A stretch of DNA of 30,118 nucleotides, from contig CAZBWE010000020.1 in the NCBI GenBank assembly GCA_964495465.1, positions 1 through 30,118 of the forward strand, in the 5' to 3' direction. Below the pieces are notes generated by a model. The model searched no databases. It had not been told where the DNA came from and saw nothing but the letters and a program-made list of their open reading frames with translations. The DNA comes from CAZBWE01 sp964495465 (lineage in GTDB: Bacteria; Planctomycetota; Phycisphaerae; Sedimentisphaerales; Anaerobacaceae). Every line of letters starts with the position of its first letter. Position 1 is the first letter of the stretch. Made by a program: the position numbers and the translations under genes. Positions 15,854-24,197 of this stretch are shown here, one piece after another.

Positions 15854-15898
15854 CGCAGAGGTCGCAAGTTCGAATCTTGTCTCCCCGATTTTTTTTAC
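15854..15898 (+). repeat. 45-bp direct repeat, right copy (att-like)
   Basis: Exact copy of 14322-14366, holding the variable loop, T-arm and acceptor 3' strand of tRNA-Pro plus the T run. The 5' half of the tRNA is missing here, so it is not a gene. Its last bases include the stop codon of the GH130 gene on the other strand. Confidence 0.9.
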
Positions 15899-16941
15899 AA
15901 GCGCAAGCTGTCAAGTATATCTACTAAATTTACTTCTGCATAGCAGACAGCGGTATCGGCAACGCCATAGTAAATCTTCAGCTTATCTTCCTCAAAGAGC
16001 AGGCCGCAACTAAACACCACATTCCCCAAAAAGCCCTCGACTTCATAGTCGGCTTGTGGTCCAAGAACAGGTTCGCTCGACCTTGCAATAACTTTCCACG
16101 GCTTATCTTTATCCAGTAACACCGCCCCGAGGCAATAGCGGTTGTTTCTGGCAATACCGTGATAAATCTCAAGCCAGCCCCGGTCTATCTTGAAAGGCAC
16201 AGCACCTGCGCCGATTTTTATCTCGTCCCAACAGCCGGCACAAGGCCCCATCAGATAACGATGATTGCCCCAACATAGTAAATCAGGCGACTGGGCAATC
16301 CACATATCGCGTTTTCCAAATAAAGGCGAATCCGGCCTGTGAAGTGCATAGTATTTGTTCCCAACTTTTTCAGGAAAAATCACCACATCCTTGTTCTCAG
16401 GGCAAAAGATAATACCGTGACGCTCAAAAGAGCTGAAATCTTTCGTCGATGCCAGACAAGTCGTTACCCCGAATGGGCAAACCGCAACATAAGTGATATA
16501 GTATGTTCCTTCTATAAAACTGATTCTCGGGTCTTCGATGCCAAAGGTCTCATAGCAGTTTGCCGGGAATATAACAGGGGTATCTTCTATCTCAAAGTTA
16601 ATGCCGTCGCTGCTGCGGGCAAGACGGAGATGCGATATCGAGGTCAAATACGTCTGCTCCGGCCTTATTATCAACCTCGAGTCTGATAAATCATTTTCAG
16701 GGTCATTCTTTGAAAATTGCTTTGTAATTAGCTTACTGCTGTCTATATCGAAAATAGCAGTTGATATGACGTCCGGATTGTCGCTAATCGGCCTTTCCGC
16801 CACTCGCAGAAGCAGAATAACCTCGTCCTTAAAACGAGCTACGCCGGCATTGAAAACGCCAATAACCTCAAAACCTTCACTCGAAGGCCTGATGTCTTTC
16901 GGTTCTATTATGGGATTATACTGCGAGCGAAATACATTCAC
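15895..16941 (-). CDS. GH130-family mannoside phosphorylase/hydrolase
   Basis: 348 residues, a five-bladed beta-propeller family enzyme. Typical segments: NPIIEPKDIRP, VFNAGVARFKDEVILLLRVAER, FGIEDPRIS (general-acid Asp), VVIFPEKVGNKYYALHRP and IKIGAGAVPFKIDRGWLEIYHG. Family members split beta-1,2- or beta-1,4-mannosides, mostly by phosphorolysis. Arg/His/Lys candidates for phosphate binding (the HRP segment) suggest a phosphorylase, but the exact substrate cannot be read off. There is no signal peptide, so it is cytoplasmic and probably handles imported oligosaccharides. AAGGAG lies 11 bases before the ATG. The stop codon is inside the right-hand tRNA-derived repeat. It is divergent from the CotH gene, and no sugar transporter adjoins it. 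Confidence 0.88.
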   Translation of the reverse strand: MNVFRSQYNPIIEPKDIRPSSEGFEVIGVFNAGVARFKDEVILLLRVAERPISDNPDVISTAIFDIDSSKLITKQFSKNDPENDLSDSRLIIRPEQTYLTSISHLRLARSSDGINFEIEDTPVIFPANCYETFGIEDPRISFIEGTYYITYVAVCPFGVTTCLASTKDFSSFERHGIIFCPENKDVVIFPEKVGNKYYALHRPDSPLFGKRDMWIAQSPDLLCWGNHRYLMGPCAGCWDEIKIGAGAVPFKIDRGWLEIYHGIARNNRYCLGAVLLDKDKPWKVIARSSEPVLGPQADYEVEGFLGNVVFSCGLLFEEDKLKIYYGVADTAVCYAEVNLVDILDSLRL

Positions 16942-17253
16942 TTATCGGCTCCTTAACATCGATTTGCAGCCAATTCTGCAAACATTCCCGGCAAGGCTCA
17001 ATTACATCACAGACATTGCATTGATATTCTATCCTCAAATTGTAAAAGATTCCAGAACCTGTAAGGTCCCCTAAAAGAGTTTATAAACCTGTAATCAGCA
17101 ATTCGAGATTCAGTCTGTAGCCATAAAGTTGGCCAATTTAGGCAAAAATACGTTGAATAAGCTACGAAGATATGTTAAGATAGAATAAGTAAGAAAAATT
17201 AGAATATATACTCATAAAGAATAAGCTATCGGCCAATAGATGGAAAAAAACCA
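16942..17253. other. Intergenic region between GH130 and the CotH gene
   Basis: 312 bases with no convincing gene. It is the divergent control region of the GH130 gene (-) and the large LTD/CotH gene (+). It contains the candidate plus-strand promoter at 17153-17181 and two copies of AACCTGTAA (~17056 and ~17085). I see no RNA gene. Confidence 0.5.
17153..17181 (+). promoter_or_regulatory. Sigma70-type promoter for the LTD/CotH gene
   Basis: TTGAAT (17153-17158), 17 bases, TAAGAT (17176-17181), about 73 bases before the ATG. The -10 context ATATGTTAAGATA is nearly the same as at the promoter before the VTC gene (ATATGTTAAAATA). Confidence 0.55.
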
Positions 17254-20200
17254 ATGAACAGAGAAAATAAAAAGATATCCGTGACGACAAAAATCTCATT
17301 TTTTAGCCTGGTTCTGGTCGTCTGTCTGTTCGGCTCCGATTCAGCCGGCTGTCCGGTCGGCGACCTGAATGGCGACTGCAAAGTTGATTTCACCGACCTC
17401 GGACATTTTATAGAGCACTGGCTGGACGGACCGGATAATCCAGCCAACCTCAACGATGACGACGATGTAGATATGGCTGACCTTGCCCTGTTGGCTAATA
17501 ATTGGTATCGAGAAGGTACTCCCCCAATAGTAATCAATGAGATTCACTATAATCCTGATCTGAAAACCGAGCTTATAGAATTTGTCGAGCTTCACAACAC
17601 AACAACTGTGGATGTCAATATTTCCGGCTGGCAGTTCACCAGAGGTATTACCTATACCTTTCCCGCCGGCACAATCATCGCTGCCGGTAGTTATATAGTT
17701 GTGGCTGAAGACCCAGCACCGGCGTATGTCGATGTTACCATAACCGGCAAATACGGCACACCTGCTGCCTTGGTCAAAGGGCCGTTTATCGGCAATATCG
17801 ATAATGAAGGCGAAACTATAGAGCTTAGCGACGCCAATGGAGAAGAGGTTGATGAGGTGGATTATCAGCTTGGTTTTCCCTGGCCGACAGTAGGTGATGC
17901 TGTTCCGGATGATGGTGCGCACCTCGGTATGGGCCATTCTATACAGCTTGTCAATCCTGCCTTCGATAATGACCTTGGCGGCAACTGGCGCAGCGCCTAT
18001 CCGACGCCCGGTGCGGCTAATACGGAGGTCTATGCGGCCAACAATCCGCCGTGCATTCGCCAGGTTGAACATACACCCAAGCGGCCTAAATCAAATGAGG
18101 TTGTAACAATAACAGCAAAAGTTACCGACAGCGACGGTGTTGCTTCGGTTACGTTAAAGTATCAGCTTGTTAACCCCGGCAGTTATATTCCCAAGACGCT
18201 GCCCAATTATCCAACGACTGATTCGCCCACCATACCGAATCCTTCTTATGAAACCGGCTGGAATGACCTTACAATGCACGATGACGGAATTAACGGCGAT
18301 GAAGAGGCGGACGACGATACATATACCGTCCAGATTTCTGCAGTCATACAGACACATCGACGATTAGTGCGTTACCGAATTGTCGCAGTAGATACCGGCG
18401 CTCGCAGCGTTACCGTTCCTTACTCCGACGACCCTCAGCCAAACTTTGCGTATTTTGTTTATAATGGCGTGCCATCCTGGACCGGTGACGGCGTCACCTA
18501 CACCACCGAAGTACTCACCTCTTTGCCGGTGTATCATCTGCTCTCAAGAGCCATCGATGTGGAAAACTGCCAATGGAATGAAAGTTATAATAAACCCCAA
18601 AACAACCCTCCGTATTGGTTTTCAGGAGCGATTGTTTACGACGGCAAGGTCTATGACCATGTCCGTTATGTCATTCGCGGGATGTGGGCAACATACGTGT
18701 GGGGTAAAAACAAGTGGAAGTTTAATTTCAATCGCGGCCATTATTTTCAGGCGGAAGATGACTACGGCAAGGAATATAAATCCAAATGGAACGTAATGAG
18801 CGTGAGCACCGGGGCGTGTCCGTGGTGGCGGTATCCGCATGACACCGGAGGCGGTGATATAGGAACCGGCGGAATGCTGCTCAACGAGCCGATGAGCTAT
18901 CGGCTTTATAATATGGCCGGTGTTCCTTCAGATTATACTCATTATTTCCACCTGCGGGTCATCGACGATGCTTCCGAACCCGGAGCCGACCAGTATGACG
19001 GCGACTTCTGGGGTCTGTATATTGCGCTTGAACACACCGATGGAGCTTTCATTGATGACCACGATTTACTTGACGGCAGCATCTATAAAATGGACGGCGG
19101 CGGCATTAAACGCAACCAGGGGCCTACTCAAGTAGCGAACAATTCCGATGTGGACTGGTTTATAAGCTCCAGCACCGGATTGAACAAGACCAATCCCATT
19201 CAGCCGCTGTCATGGTATGAGACATATTTCGACCTGCCCGGCTATTACAGCTTCAAAAACATCGGCATTGCAATCAATAATTCCGACCCCTGGAATGAGT
19301 ATAACTGCCTATACTATCACCATCCTGATAGTGAGAAGTGGTCGATTCTTCCCTGGGACCTTGACCTGACTTACGAGTGGGGGCCGCATTCTGACGCGAT
19401 GGATTCGAGGGGGCAGTGGGAGCATTGGTGGTGGTGCCTCTCTTACAGCGACCCCAACATTGCCAACAAAAACCGCGCCCGCGAACTGCTCGACCTGCTG
19501 TTTGATAACGATAATTACAGCTGGCGGCAGACCGACCAATTGGTTGATGAGCTGGCGACCGTTATTGCCAATTCATACAATGGTCTGCGGTTTGCTGATG
19601 CTGACCGAGCCAAGTGGGATTACCATCCGCGGGTAATAGCGAAAGGCCGTGGCGGTCGCTGGTATTCGTATAATGAGTTCTTTGAACAGCCGGGCAACAG
19701 CCCCAATTGGGATTATATGGTTCAATATTATAAAAAGTATCTGACCCCGACCGGCATGAGCGATTTCCTTCCGATGACCTTTAACCCTAATGGTTACGGC
19801 GTGCACAGACTGGTTGCCGAGGCGGCAGACGCAGATATTCCCTATACGCCGACGATTACTTATATCGGTGGTCCCAATTACCCGACCAACGGCCTGCATT
19901 TCCAGACCAGCGCATTTAGCGACCCACAGGGCAGCGGCACCTTCGCTGCGATGAAATGGCGAATCGCAGAAGTAGCTCCTTACACGGCTCCGCCTCCTCC
20001 ATCCGGAGGGCAACAGACAATCGACCTTATCGAGGCCGAGTCGATATGGAACTATTACAGGGCTATTAGCGCAGAACCATCCGACCCTGTAGAGGCATGG
20101 ATGTATCTGGAATTCGATGACGGCTTATGGCAGGTCGGCCAAACGAGCGTAGGTTACGGCGATTACGATGACAATACTGATTTATCGCAGCAATCTCCTG

Positions 20201-22290
20201 TTATGCGGTATAATTACACGACGGTTTATCTTCGAAAGACCTTTGAAGTTACGAATCTCGATGATATTGAGTCGTTTGATTTGGATGTTTATGTTGACGA
20301 CGGCTGTATTATCTGGATTAATGGGACGGAAGTAGCAAGGCCGCATTGCTCGAGCGAGTTTAAGGCGTGGAATGGCGTTACCGGCCAAACTTACAGAGAG
20401 GCGAGCTGGGAAAATGTTACCTTATTGACACCTTACAGCTATTTCGTCGAAGGTACGAATATCATAGCAGTGCACACTTTGAATGAAAGCATAGGCAGCT
20501 CAGATTTATCCATTGATTTGACCTTGAAAGCTACTTACTCCGAAGAGCCCTCGGAGCCGCTGCCTCTGCAAAGGGTCAGGCGCGGCAAATATGAGATTGA
20601 AACCTTGTGGGAGAGCCCTGATATAACCAATTCTTCTCAGTTGACAATACAGATACCGGCTTTCTTGGTCAGACCCGGCAGGATGTATCGCGTTCGCAGC
20701 CGAATGAAAGACAACACCGGCCGATGGAGCCACTGGTCCGACCCGAACCAGTTTACTGCAGGCGATCCGATTTTGGTCGGCACACTCGAAAATCTGCGTA
20801 TAACCGAACTTATGTACAATCCTGCTGCTGCAAACACTGCCAAAGGTGAGCTGAATGTTGATAATGATGAATTCGAATATATCGAATTGAAGAACATCGG
20901 CGATGAGACGCTCGACCTTACTTACGTATCGTTTACTAACGGCATTACATTTGATTTCAACGATAGTGCGATTTCTTCTATTGCACCCGGAGATTTTGTA
21001 CTTGTGGTCAGGAACGAGGATGCCTTTGAGTCGCGTTATGGCAGTGGTTTATCAAGCAGGATTGCCGGTCAATACTCCGGCAAATTCGACAACGCAGGTG
21101 AAAATGTAGTTCTGCTTGATACGTGGAACGGTCCGATAACAGATTTCGAGTACAATAATGGCAGGGGCTGGCCACAATCTGCTGATGGTACTGGCCATTC
21201 GCTGGTGCCTTTGACATCAGCCATACCTGATGAGCCGCAAGGGTCTCTTAACTATGGTGGCAATTGGCAAGCCAGCACATATATGAATGGCTCTCCCGGT
21301 GCAGACGACCCGTCGCCGCCGGCCTCTGTTGTCATTAACGAAGTTATGGCACATACCGATTACAGTGTGCCCCCACATACCTCCAACGACTGGATAGAGC
21401 TTTACAATACCAGCGGCTCATCCGTCAGCTTAAACGGCGACTGGTATCTCAGCGATGACAAAGATAAGCTGAAGAAATGGGCACTTCCTTCTGTTGTCGT
21501 GGGCTCTCATAACTGGGTCAGTTTCGACGAAGTAACCGGTTTTCACCAGGACCCCTGCAGCGAGGACGGCTTCGGCCTGAGCAAGGCCGGGGACGAGGTT
21601 ATCCTGTCTTATCTGCCCGACAATTCCAGCGACCGCATAGTTGACTTTATCGAATTTAATGGTCAGGAAGCCGATGTTTCTCTCGGCCGATATCCCGATG
21701 GTGGAAATTACCTGTTCTGTCTGTCACCATCGAGAGATAGTGCCAATGCGAATCCTGTTTTAGATATAGTATTCAGTGAAATTATGTATCATCCGGTTGA
21801 CACTAACGACGAGTATATTGAGCTATACAATCCGACAGATTCAACTATAGTTTTAGAAAATAGTGTGGGCAGCTGGCGTCTGGATAACGCTGTGAGCTAC
21901 ACCTTCCCGTCGGGTCAGTCTATACCTTCGGGTAGCCGATTGATTATCGTTGGTTTCGACCCGGCTGTAGAGACCAGCCGTCTTGATGCCTTTGAGGCAG
22001 CTTATGGTACAGGTGAGCTTACTGCAGGCGTTGACATTGTTGGTCCCTGGTCGGGAAATCTCTCCAATGGCGGTGAGCGACTGGCGTTGGAAAGGCCGCA
22101 GGCCCCAGACCCGCCGGAAATTGATATTTCCTGGGTGATAGTAGATGAGGTCCTGTATAGTGATTGCACACCCTGGCCGGAAGCAGCGGATGGATTTGGC
22201 GACTCGCTGCATAGGGTGAATACTGACCAGTATCACAGCGGCAACGACCCGAATAATTGGTCTGCGTCTCCTCCAACTCCCGGCTGGTAA
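17254..22290 (+). CDS. Large secreted protein: dockerin-like, four LTD domains, CotH kinase-like domain
   Basis: 1,678 residues. An N-terminal Sec signal ends near SAG/C. A dockerin-like pair of calcium-loop repeats follows at ~36-86 (GDLNGDCKVDFTDLGHFIEHWL truncated here as GDLNGDCKVDF...WL, then NDDDDVDMADLALLANNW). LTD 1 begins at ~90 (VINEIHYNP...IEFVELHNTT). A CotH-type domain spans ~415-760, with VRYVIRGMWATYVWGKNKWK, GLYIALEHTDG and WSILPWDLDLTYEWG. A beta-sandwich region (~945-1095, YVDDGCIIWINGTEVAR) and three more LTDs (~1180-1350, 1356-1493, 1503-1678) follow. CotH of Bacillus spores is an atypical protein kinase; secreted relatives may phosphorylate surface proteins. LTDs in bacteria are extracellular beta-sandwich modules. 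It lies before the VTC-DUF4956-HlyD-TolC genes and may be cargo or the effector enzyme of that set. Activity is not proven: the RGxxS-like motif deviates (RGMWAT). Confidence 0.85.
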   Translation: MNRENKKISVTTKISFFSLVLVVCLFGSDSAGCPVGDLNGDCKVDFTDLGHFIEHWLDGPDNPANLNDDDDVDMADLALLANNWYREGTPPIVINEIHYNPDLKTELIEFVELHNTTTVDVNISGWQFTRGITYTFPAGTIIAAGSYIVVAEDPAPAYVDVTITGKYGTPAALVKGPFIGNIDNEGETIELSDANGEEVDEVDYQLGFPWPTVGDAVPDDGAHLGMGHSIQLVNPAFDNDLGGNWRSAYPTPGAANTEVYAANNPPCIRQVEHTPKRPKSNEVVTITAKVTDSDGVASVTLKYQLVNPGSYIPKTLPNYPTTDSPTIPNPSYETGWNDLTMHDDGINGDEEADDDTYTVQISAVIQTHRRLVRYRIVAVDTGARSVTVPYSDDPQPNFAYFVYNGVPSWTGDGVTYTTEVLTSLPVYHLLSRAIDVENCQWNESYNKPQNNPPYWFSGAIVYDGKVYDHVRYVIRGMWATYVWGKNKWKFNFNRGHYFQAEDDYGKEYKSKWNVMSVSTGACPWWRYPHDTGGGDIGTGGMLLNEPMSYRLYNMAGVPSDYTHYFHLRVIDDASEPGADQYDGDFWGLYIALEHTDGAFIDDHDLLDGSIYKMDGGGIKRNQGPTQVANNSDVDWFISSSTGLNKTNPIQPLSWYETYFDLPGYYSFKNIGIAINNSDPWNEYNCLYYHHPDSEKWSILPWDLDLTYEWGPHSDAMDSRGQWEHWWWCLSYSDPNIANKNRARELLDLLFDNDNYSWRQTDQLVDELATVIANSYNGLRFADADRAKWDYHPRVIAKGRGGRWYSYNEFFEQPGNSPNWDYMVQYYKKYLTPTGMSDFLPMTFNPNGYGVHRLVAEAADADIPYTPTITYIGGPNYPTNGLHFQTSAFSDPQGSGTFAAMKWRIAEVAPYTAPPPPSGGQQTIDLIEAESIWNYYRAISAEPSDPVEAWMYLEFDDGLWQVGQTSVGYGDYDDNTDLSQQSPVMRYNYTTVYLRKTFEVTNLDDIESFDLDVYVDDGCIIWINGTEVARPHCSSEFKAWNGVTGQTYREASWENVTLLTPYSYFVEGTNIIAVHTLNESIGSSDLSIDLTLKATYSEEPSEPLPLQRVRRGKYEIETLWESPDITNSSQLTIQIPAFLVRPGRMYRVRSRMKDNTGRWSHWSDPNQFTAGDPILVGTLENLRITELMYNPAAANTAKGELNVDNDEFEYIELKNIGDETLDLTYVSFTNGITFDFNDSAISSIAPGDFVLVVRNEDAFESRYGSGLSSRIAGQYSGKFDNAGENVVLLDTWNGPITDFEYNNGRGWPQSADGTGHSLVPLTSAIPDEPQGSLNYGGNWQASTYMNGSPGADDPSPPASVVINEVMAHTDYSVPPHTSNDWIELYNTSGSSVSLNGDWYLSDDKDKLKKWALPSVVVGSHNWVSFDEVTGFHQDPCSEDGFGLSKAGDEVILSYLPDNSSDRIVDFIEFNGQEADVSLGRYPDGGNYLFCLSPSRDSANANPVLDIVFSEIMYHPVDTNDEYIELYNPTDSTIVLENSVGSWRLDNAVSYTFPSGQSIPSGSRLIIVGFDPAVETSRLDAFEAAYGTGELTAGVDIVGPWSGNLSNGGERLALERPQAPDPPEIDISWVIVDEVLYSDCTPWPEAADGFGDSLHRVNTDQYHSGNDPNNWSASPPTPGW

Positions 22291-22637
22291 ATTATTAAGA
22301 GCAAAACACAAACACACGGGCTAAGCTTCTATACGCCCGATATTATCCGGCTATGACTTTGATTACACTCGGCCATATCAAACAAATCCAATTTCATATT
22401 TCTGGATATCTCCTGTATAATAAAAAGGTATTGACTTAACCAGGTTAAATATGTTAAAATACGTAAGGATAGGGTTTTTATGCTATAAAAGAGCATACCA
22501 CACGTTACGAAAGGTGGCTTTTTGCGCATCTTATTAAAATGTGCGTTCTCTGAAAAGATTTAGGACACATAAGCATTTGTAACAAAATAGGTTAACTTTT
22601 TGCTTTGAATACTTAGGGGGATTCATAATATAAAGTT
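22291..22637. other. Intergenic region and long leader before the VTC gene
   Basis: 347 bases without a gene. A promoter lies at 22431-22460. The transcript leader would be about 170 bases and can form small hairpins: TATGCT/AGCATA (22479-22497), CCAC/GTGG near 22498-22518 and GCGCAT/ATGTGC (22524-22544, one G-T pair). TTAGGGGG (~22613-22620) lies 18-25 bases before the ATG, too far for an ordinary ribosome binding site. I do not recognise a known riboswitch. Confidence 0.5.
22431..22460 (+). promoter_or_regulatory. Promoter with embedded 13-bp palindrome, upstream of VTC operon
   Basis: TTGACT (22431-22436), 18-base spacer, TAAAAT (22455-22460). The spacer contains the perfect palindrome TTAACC-A-GGTTAA (22436-22448), well placed for a repressor. 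The -10 context ATATGTTAAAATA resembles the promoter at 17153-17181. It probably drives the VTC-DUF4956-HlyD-TolC genes. Confidence 0.6.
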
Positions 22638-23489
22638 ATGTCTGATAGAAAAACACCACAGTTGGATGACAAGCAAAGCACCGACCTATTTTCGCGTAAA
22701 AACAAGATTGACATCAACAAAACGCAGCAAAAGTACGTCGACCGTACTCTTGGCTGCCGGCATGAGATAAAATATATTATAACTGAGTCAAAGGCCCAGG
22801 CGCTGGCCCGGTTTATCCATCCATACCTGCAACCGGACCGTTACAGCAAATTACAGCGAAGCGGCTGCTATCCCATTGTCAGTCTCTACCTGGATTCCGA
22901 CAATTTACAGCTCGCCCGAGAAAGTATGACAGGACAGAAAAATCGATTTAAGCTGCGCATCCGCGGTTATACCGACGAACCAGAATACCCCTGCTTCCTT
23001 GAGATTAAACGTCGTGTGAACACTATCATTATTAAAAGCCGGAGCCGGATTATGCACGACAATATCGAAAACCTGCTATCAGGAATGTCTTTACCACCGC
23101 AGGACTACACCATCGATGAAGAATCGCTGAAACAGTTCCAGTTTTATATGAAAAGCATCAATGCCCGGCCAATGATACTTGTCCGCTATATGAGGCAGGC
23201 CTTCGAAAGCTCTCTGGAAAACAGAGTAAGAGTAACCTTTGACCGTGAGTTATGTTATAAAGTGACTCGAACGCCGGAAGTAAAAATTGGCGGCACCGGC
23301 TGGCAGCACCACTCTTACACCTTAGGCAAAGTCATTCTGGAGATTAAGTTCACCGCTCGATACCCTGGTTGGCTGAATCAAATGGTCAAGACATTCGATT
23401 TAAGACAGGAGTCGGTATCAAAGTATGCTACTTCAATTCAACAATCTCATATACTGGGATTCTGCGCACCGCAATTAGGGGGGCAATAA
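22638..23489 (+). CDS. VTC-domain (triphosphate tunnel) protein, polyphosphate polymerase-like
   Basis: 283 residues, cytoplasmic, no membrane segment. The hallmark charged strands of the VTC fold are all present: HEIKY (E43, K45), KLRIRGY (R107, R109), FLEIKRR (E122, K124), LVRYMR (R183, R186), VTFDRE (D202, R203), ILEIKF (E235, K237) and SKY (261-263). In the yeast Vtc4 protein this tunnel makes polyphosphate from ATP. Bacterial stand-alone VTC proteins are mostly uncharacterised and often neighbour DUF4956 and CotH genes. The first ~38 residues are polar and probably flexible. The stop codon lies 2 bases before the DUF4956 start, so the two are surely co-expressed. Fold call is firm; polyphosphate synthesis is inference. 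Confidence 0.9.
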   Translation: MSDRKTPQLDDKQSTDLFSRKNKIDINKTQQKYVDRTLGCRHEIKYIITESKAQALARFIHPYLQPDRYSKLQRSGCYPIVSLYLDSDNLQLARESMTGQKNRFKLRIRGYTDEPEYPCFLEIKRRVNTIIIKSRSRIMHDNIENLLSGMSLPPQDYTIDEESLKQFQFYMKSINARPMILVRYMRQAFESSLENRVRVTFDRELCYKVTRTPEVKIGGTGWQHHSYTLGKVILEIKFTARYPGWLNQMVKTFDLRQESVSKYATSIQQSHILGFCAPQLGGQ

Positions 23490-23491
23490 CA

Positions 23492-24190
23492 ATGGACAGA
23501 ATTTGGCAAACACTGGAAGAGATACCTTTAACAGGGGGTGTTTTCAACCCCACAAGTATCCTTTTGTCGCTGCTGTTGGCATTCGTCCTCGGTCAGGCCC
23601 TGGCATGGGTTTATTACGCCACACACAGCGGCCTGTCATACTCAAGGTCCTTTGTGCAATCGTTGATTCTGATAACCGTGGTTGTGGCAATGGTTATGGC
23701 GGTCATCGGCAATAACATCATCACCGCAGTCGGACTAATGGGGGCCCTGGCGATTATACGTTTCCGTAATATAATCAAGGACACTCGTGACATTGCCTTT
23801 ATTTTCTGTGCGTTAGTCGTGGGAATGGCCACCGGCTCACACAGATACGCCACGGCCATCATCGGCACAATCATTTTGAGTTTGATAGCCCTGTATCTGC
23901 ACCTGACCAGCTTCGGCACACACCAGCCGCATAACGGTTTTTTGCGGTTTAGTTTTAAAGGCCATATTGGGCCTCAGCACCCAATTATCGCTATTCTCAA
24001 ACGTTTCTGCAGCAACTTCACCCTTATATCAGCGCAAGACACCGGCTTCGGCAGGTCTGAAGTCGAACACGCATACCAGCTTATGATAAAAAATGCCTCT
24101 AAAAATGAACAGATGCTAACTGACCTGGAAAAAGTGCAGGGCATAGAGAACATCAGTCTCACAATGCAGGAACAGTTGCTGGAGGTTTAA
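23492..24190 (+). CDS. DUF4956 family inner-membrane protein
   Basis: 232 residues. Four or five membrane helices fall in residues ~22-140 (TSILLSLLLAFVLGQALAW; SLILITVVVAMVMAVIG; GLMGALAIIRFRNIIKDTRD; FIFCALVVGMATG; ATAIIGTIILSLIALYLH). The LMGALAIIRFRNIIKDTRDIAF stretch (82-103) is the conserved core of the DUF4956 family. A soluble C-terminal domain of ~90 residues follows. The molecular role of the family is unknown. It is repeatedly found with VTC proteins, so it may be the membrane partner or conduit. A longer frame opens at 23369, but the ATG at 23492 has a run of G about 10 bases upstream and fits the family. HlyD follows after 7 bases. Confidence 0.88.
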   Translation: MDRIWQTLEEIPLTGGVFNPTSILLSLLLAFVLGQALAWVYYATHSGLSYSRSFVQSLILITVVVAMVMAVIGNNIITAVGLMGALAIIRFRNIIKDTRDIAFIFCALVVGMATGSHRYATAIIGTIILSLIALYLHLTSFGTHQPHNGFLRFSFKGHIGPQHPIIAILKRFCSNFTLISAQDTGFGRSEVEHAYQLMIKNASKNEQMLTDLEKVQGIENISLTMQEQLLEV

Positions 24191-24197
24191 CCCGTAG

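Larger units (their letters stand above)
14367..15898. mobile_element. Mini genomic island in tRNA-Pro carrying one MFS gene
   Basis: A 1,532-bp unit between the two copies of the 45-bp tRNA-derived repeat, including the right copy. It contains one MFS transporter gene (14475-15818) and no integrase, transposase or toxin gene. An inverted repeat lies just inside the left end (14371-14413). The sequence is visibly more T-rich at third codon positions than neighbouring genes. Without an integrase it is probably a cassette mobilised in trans, or the deleted remnant of a larger island. Confidence 0.7.

Noticed and set aside
15822..16013. A 63-codon plus-strand frame between the MFS and GH130 genes
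   Set aside because: Most of its first half is a translation of the duplicated tRNA 3' end (VASSNLVSP is the typical artefact), and the rest is the reverse strand of GH130.
17341..18072. A 243-codon minus-strand frame opposite the large CotH gene
   Set aside because: It has no recognisable domain and lies wholly antisense to a well-supported dockerin-like/LTD coding region.
22498..22545. Resemblance to a cyclic-di-GMP riboswitch (GAAAGGTGG ... GCGCA)
   Set aside because: The conserved GEMM core and its second helix are not present; only a few bases agree.
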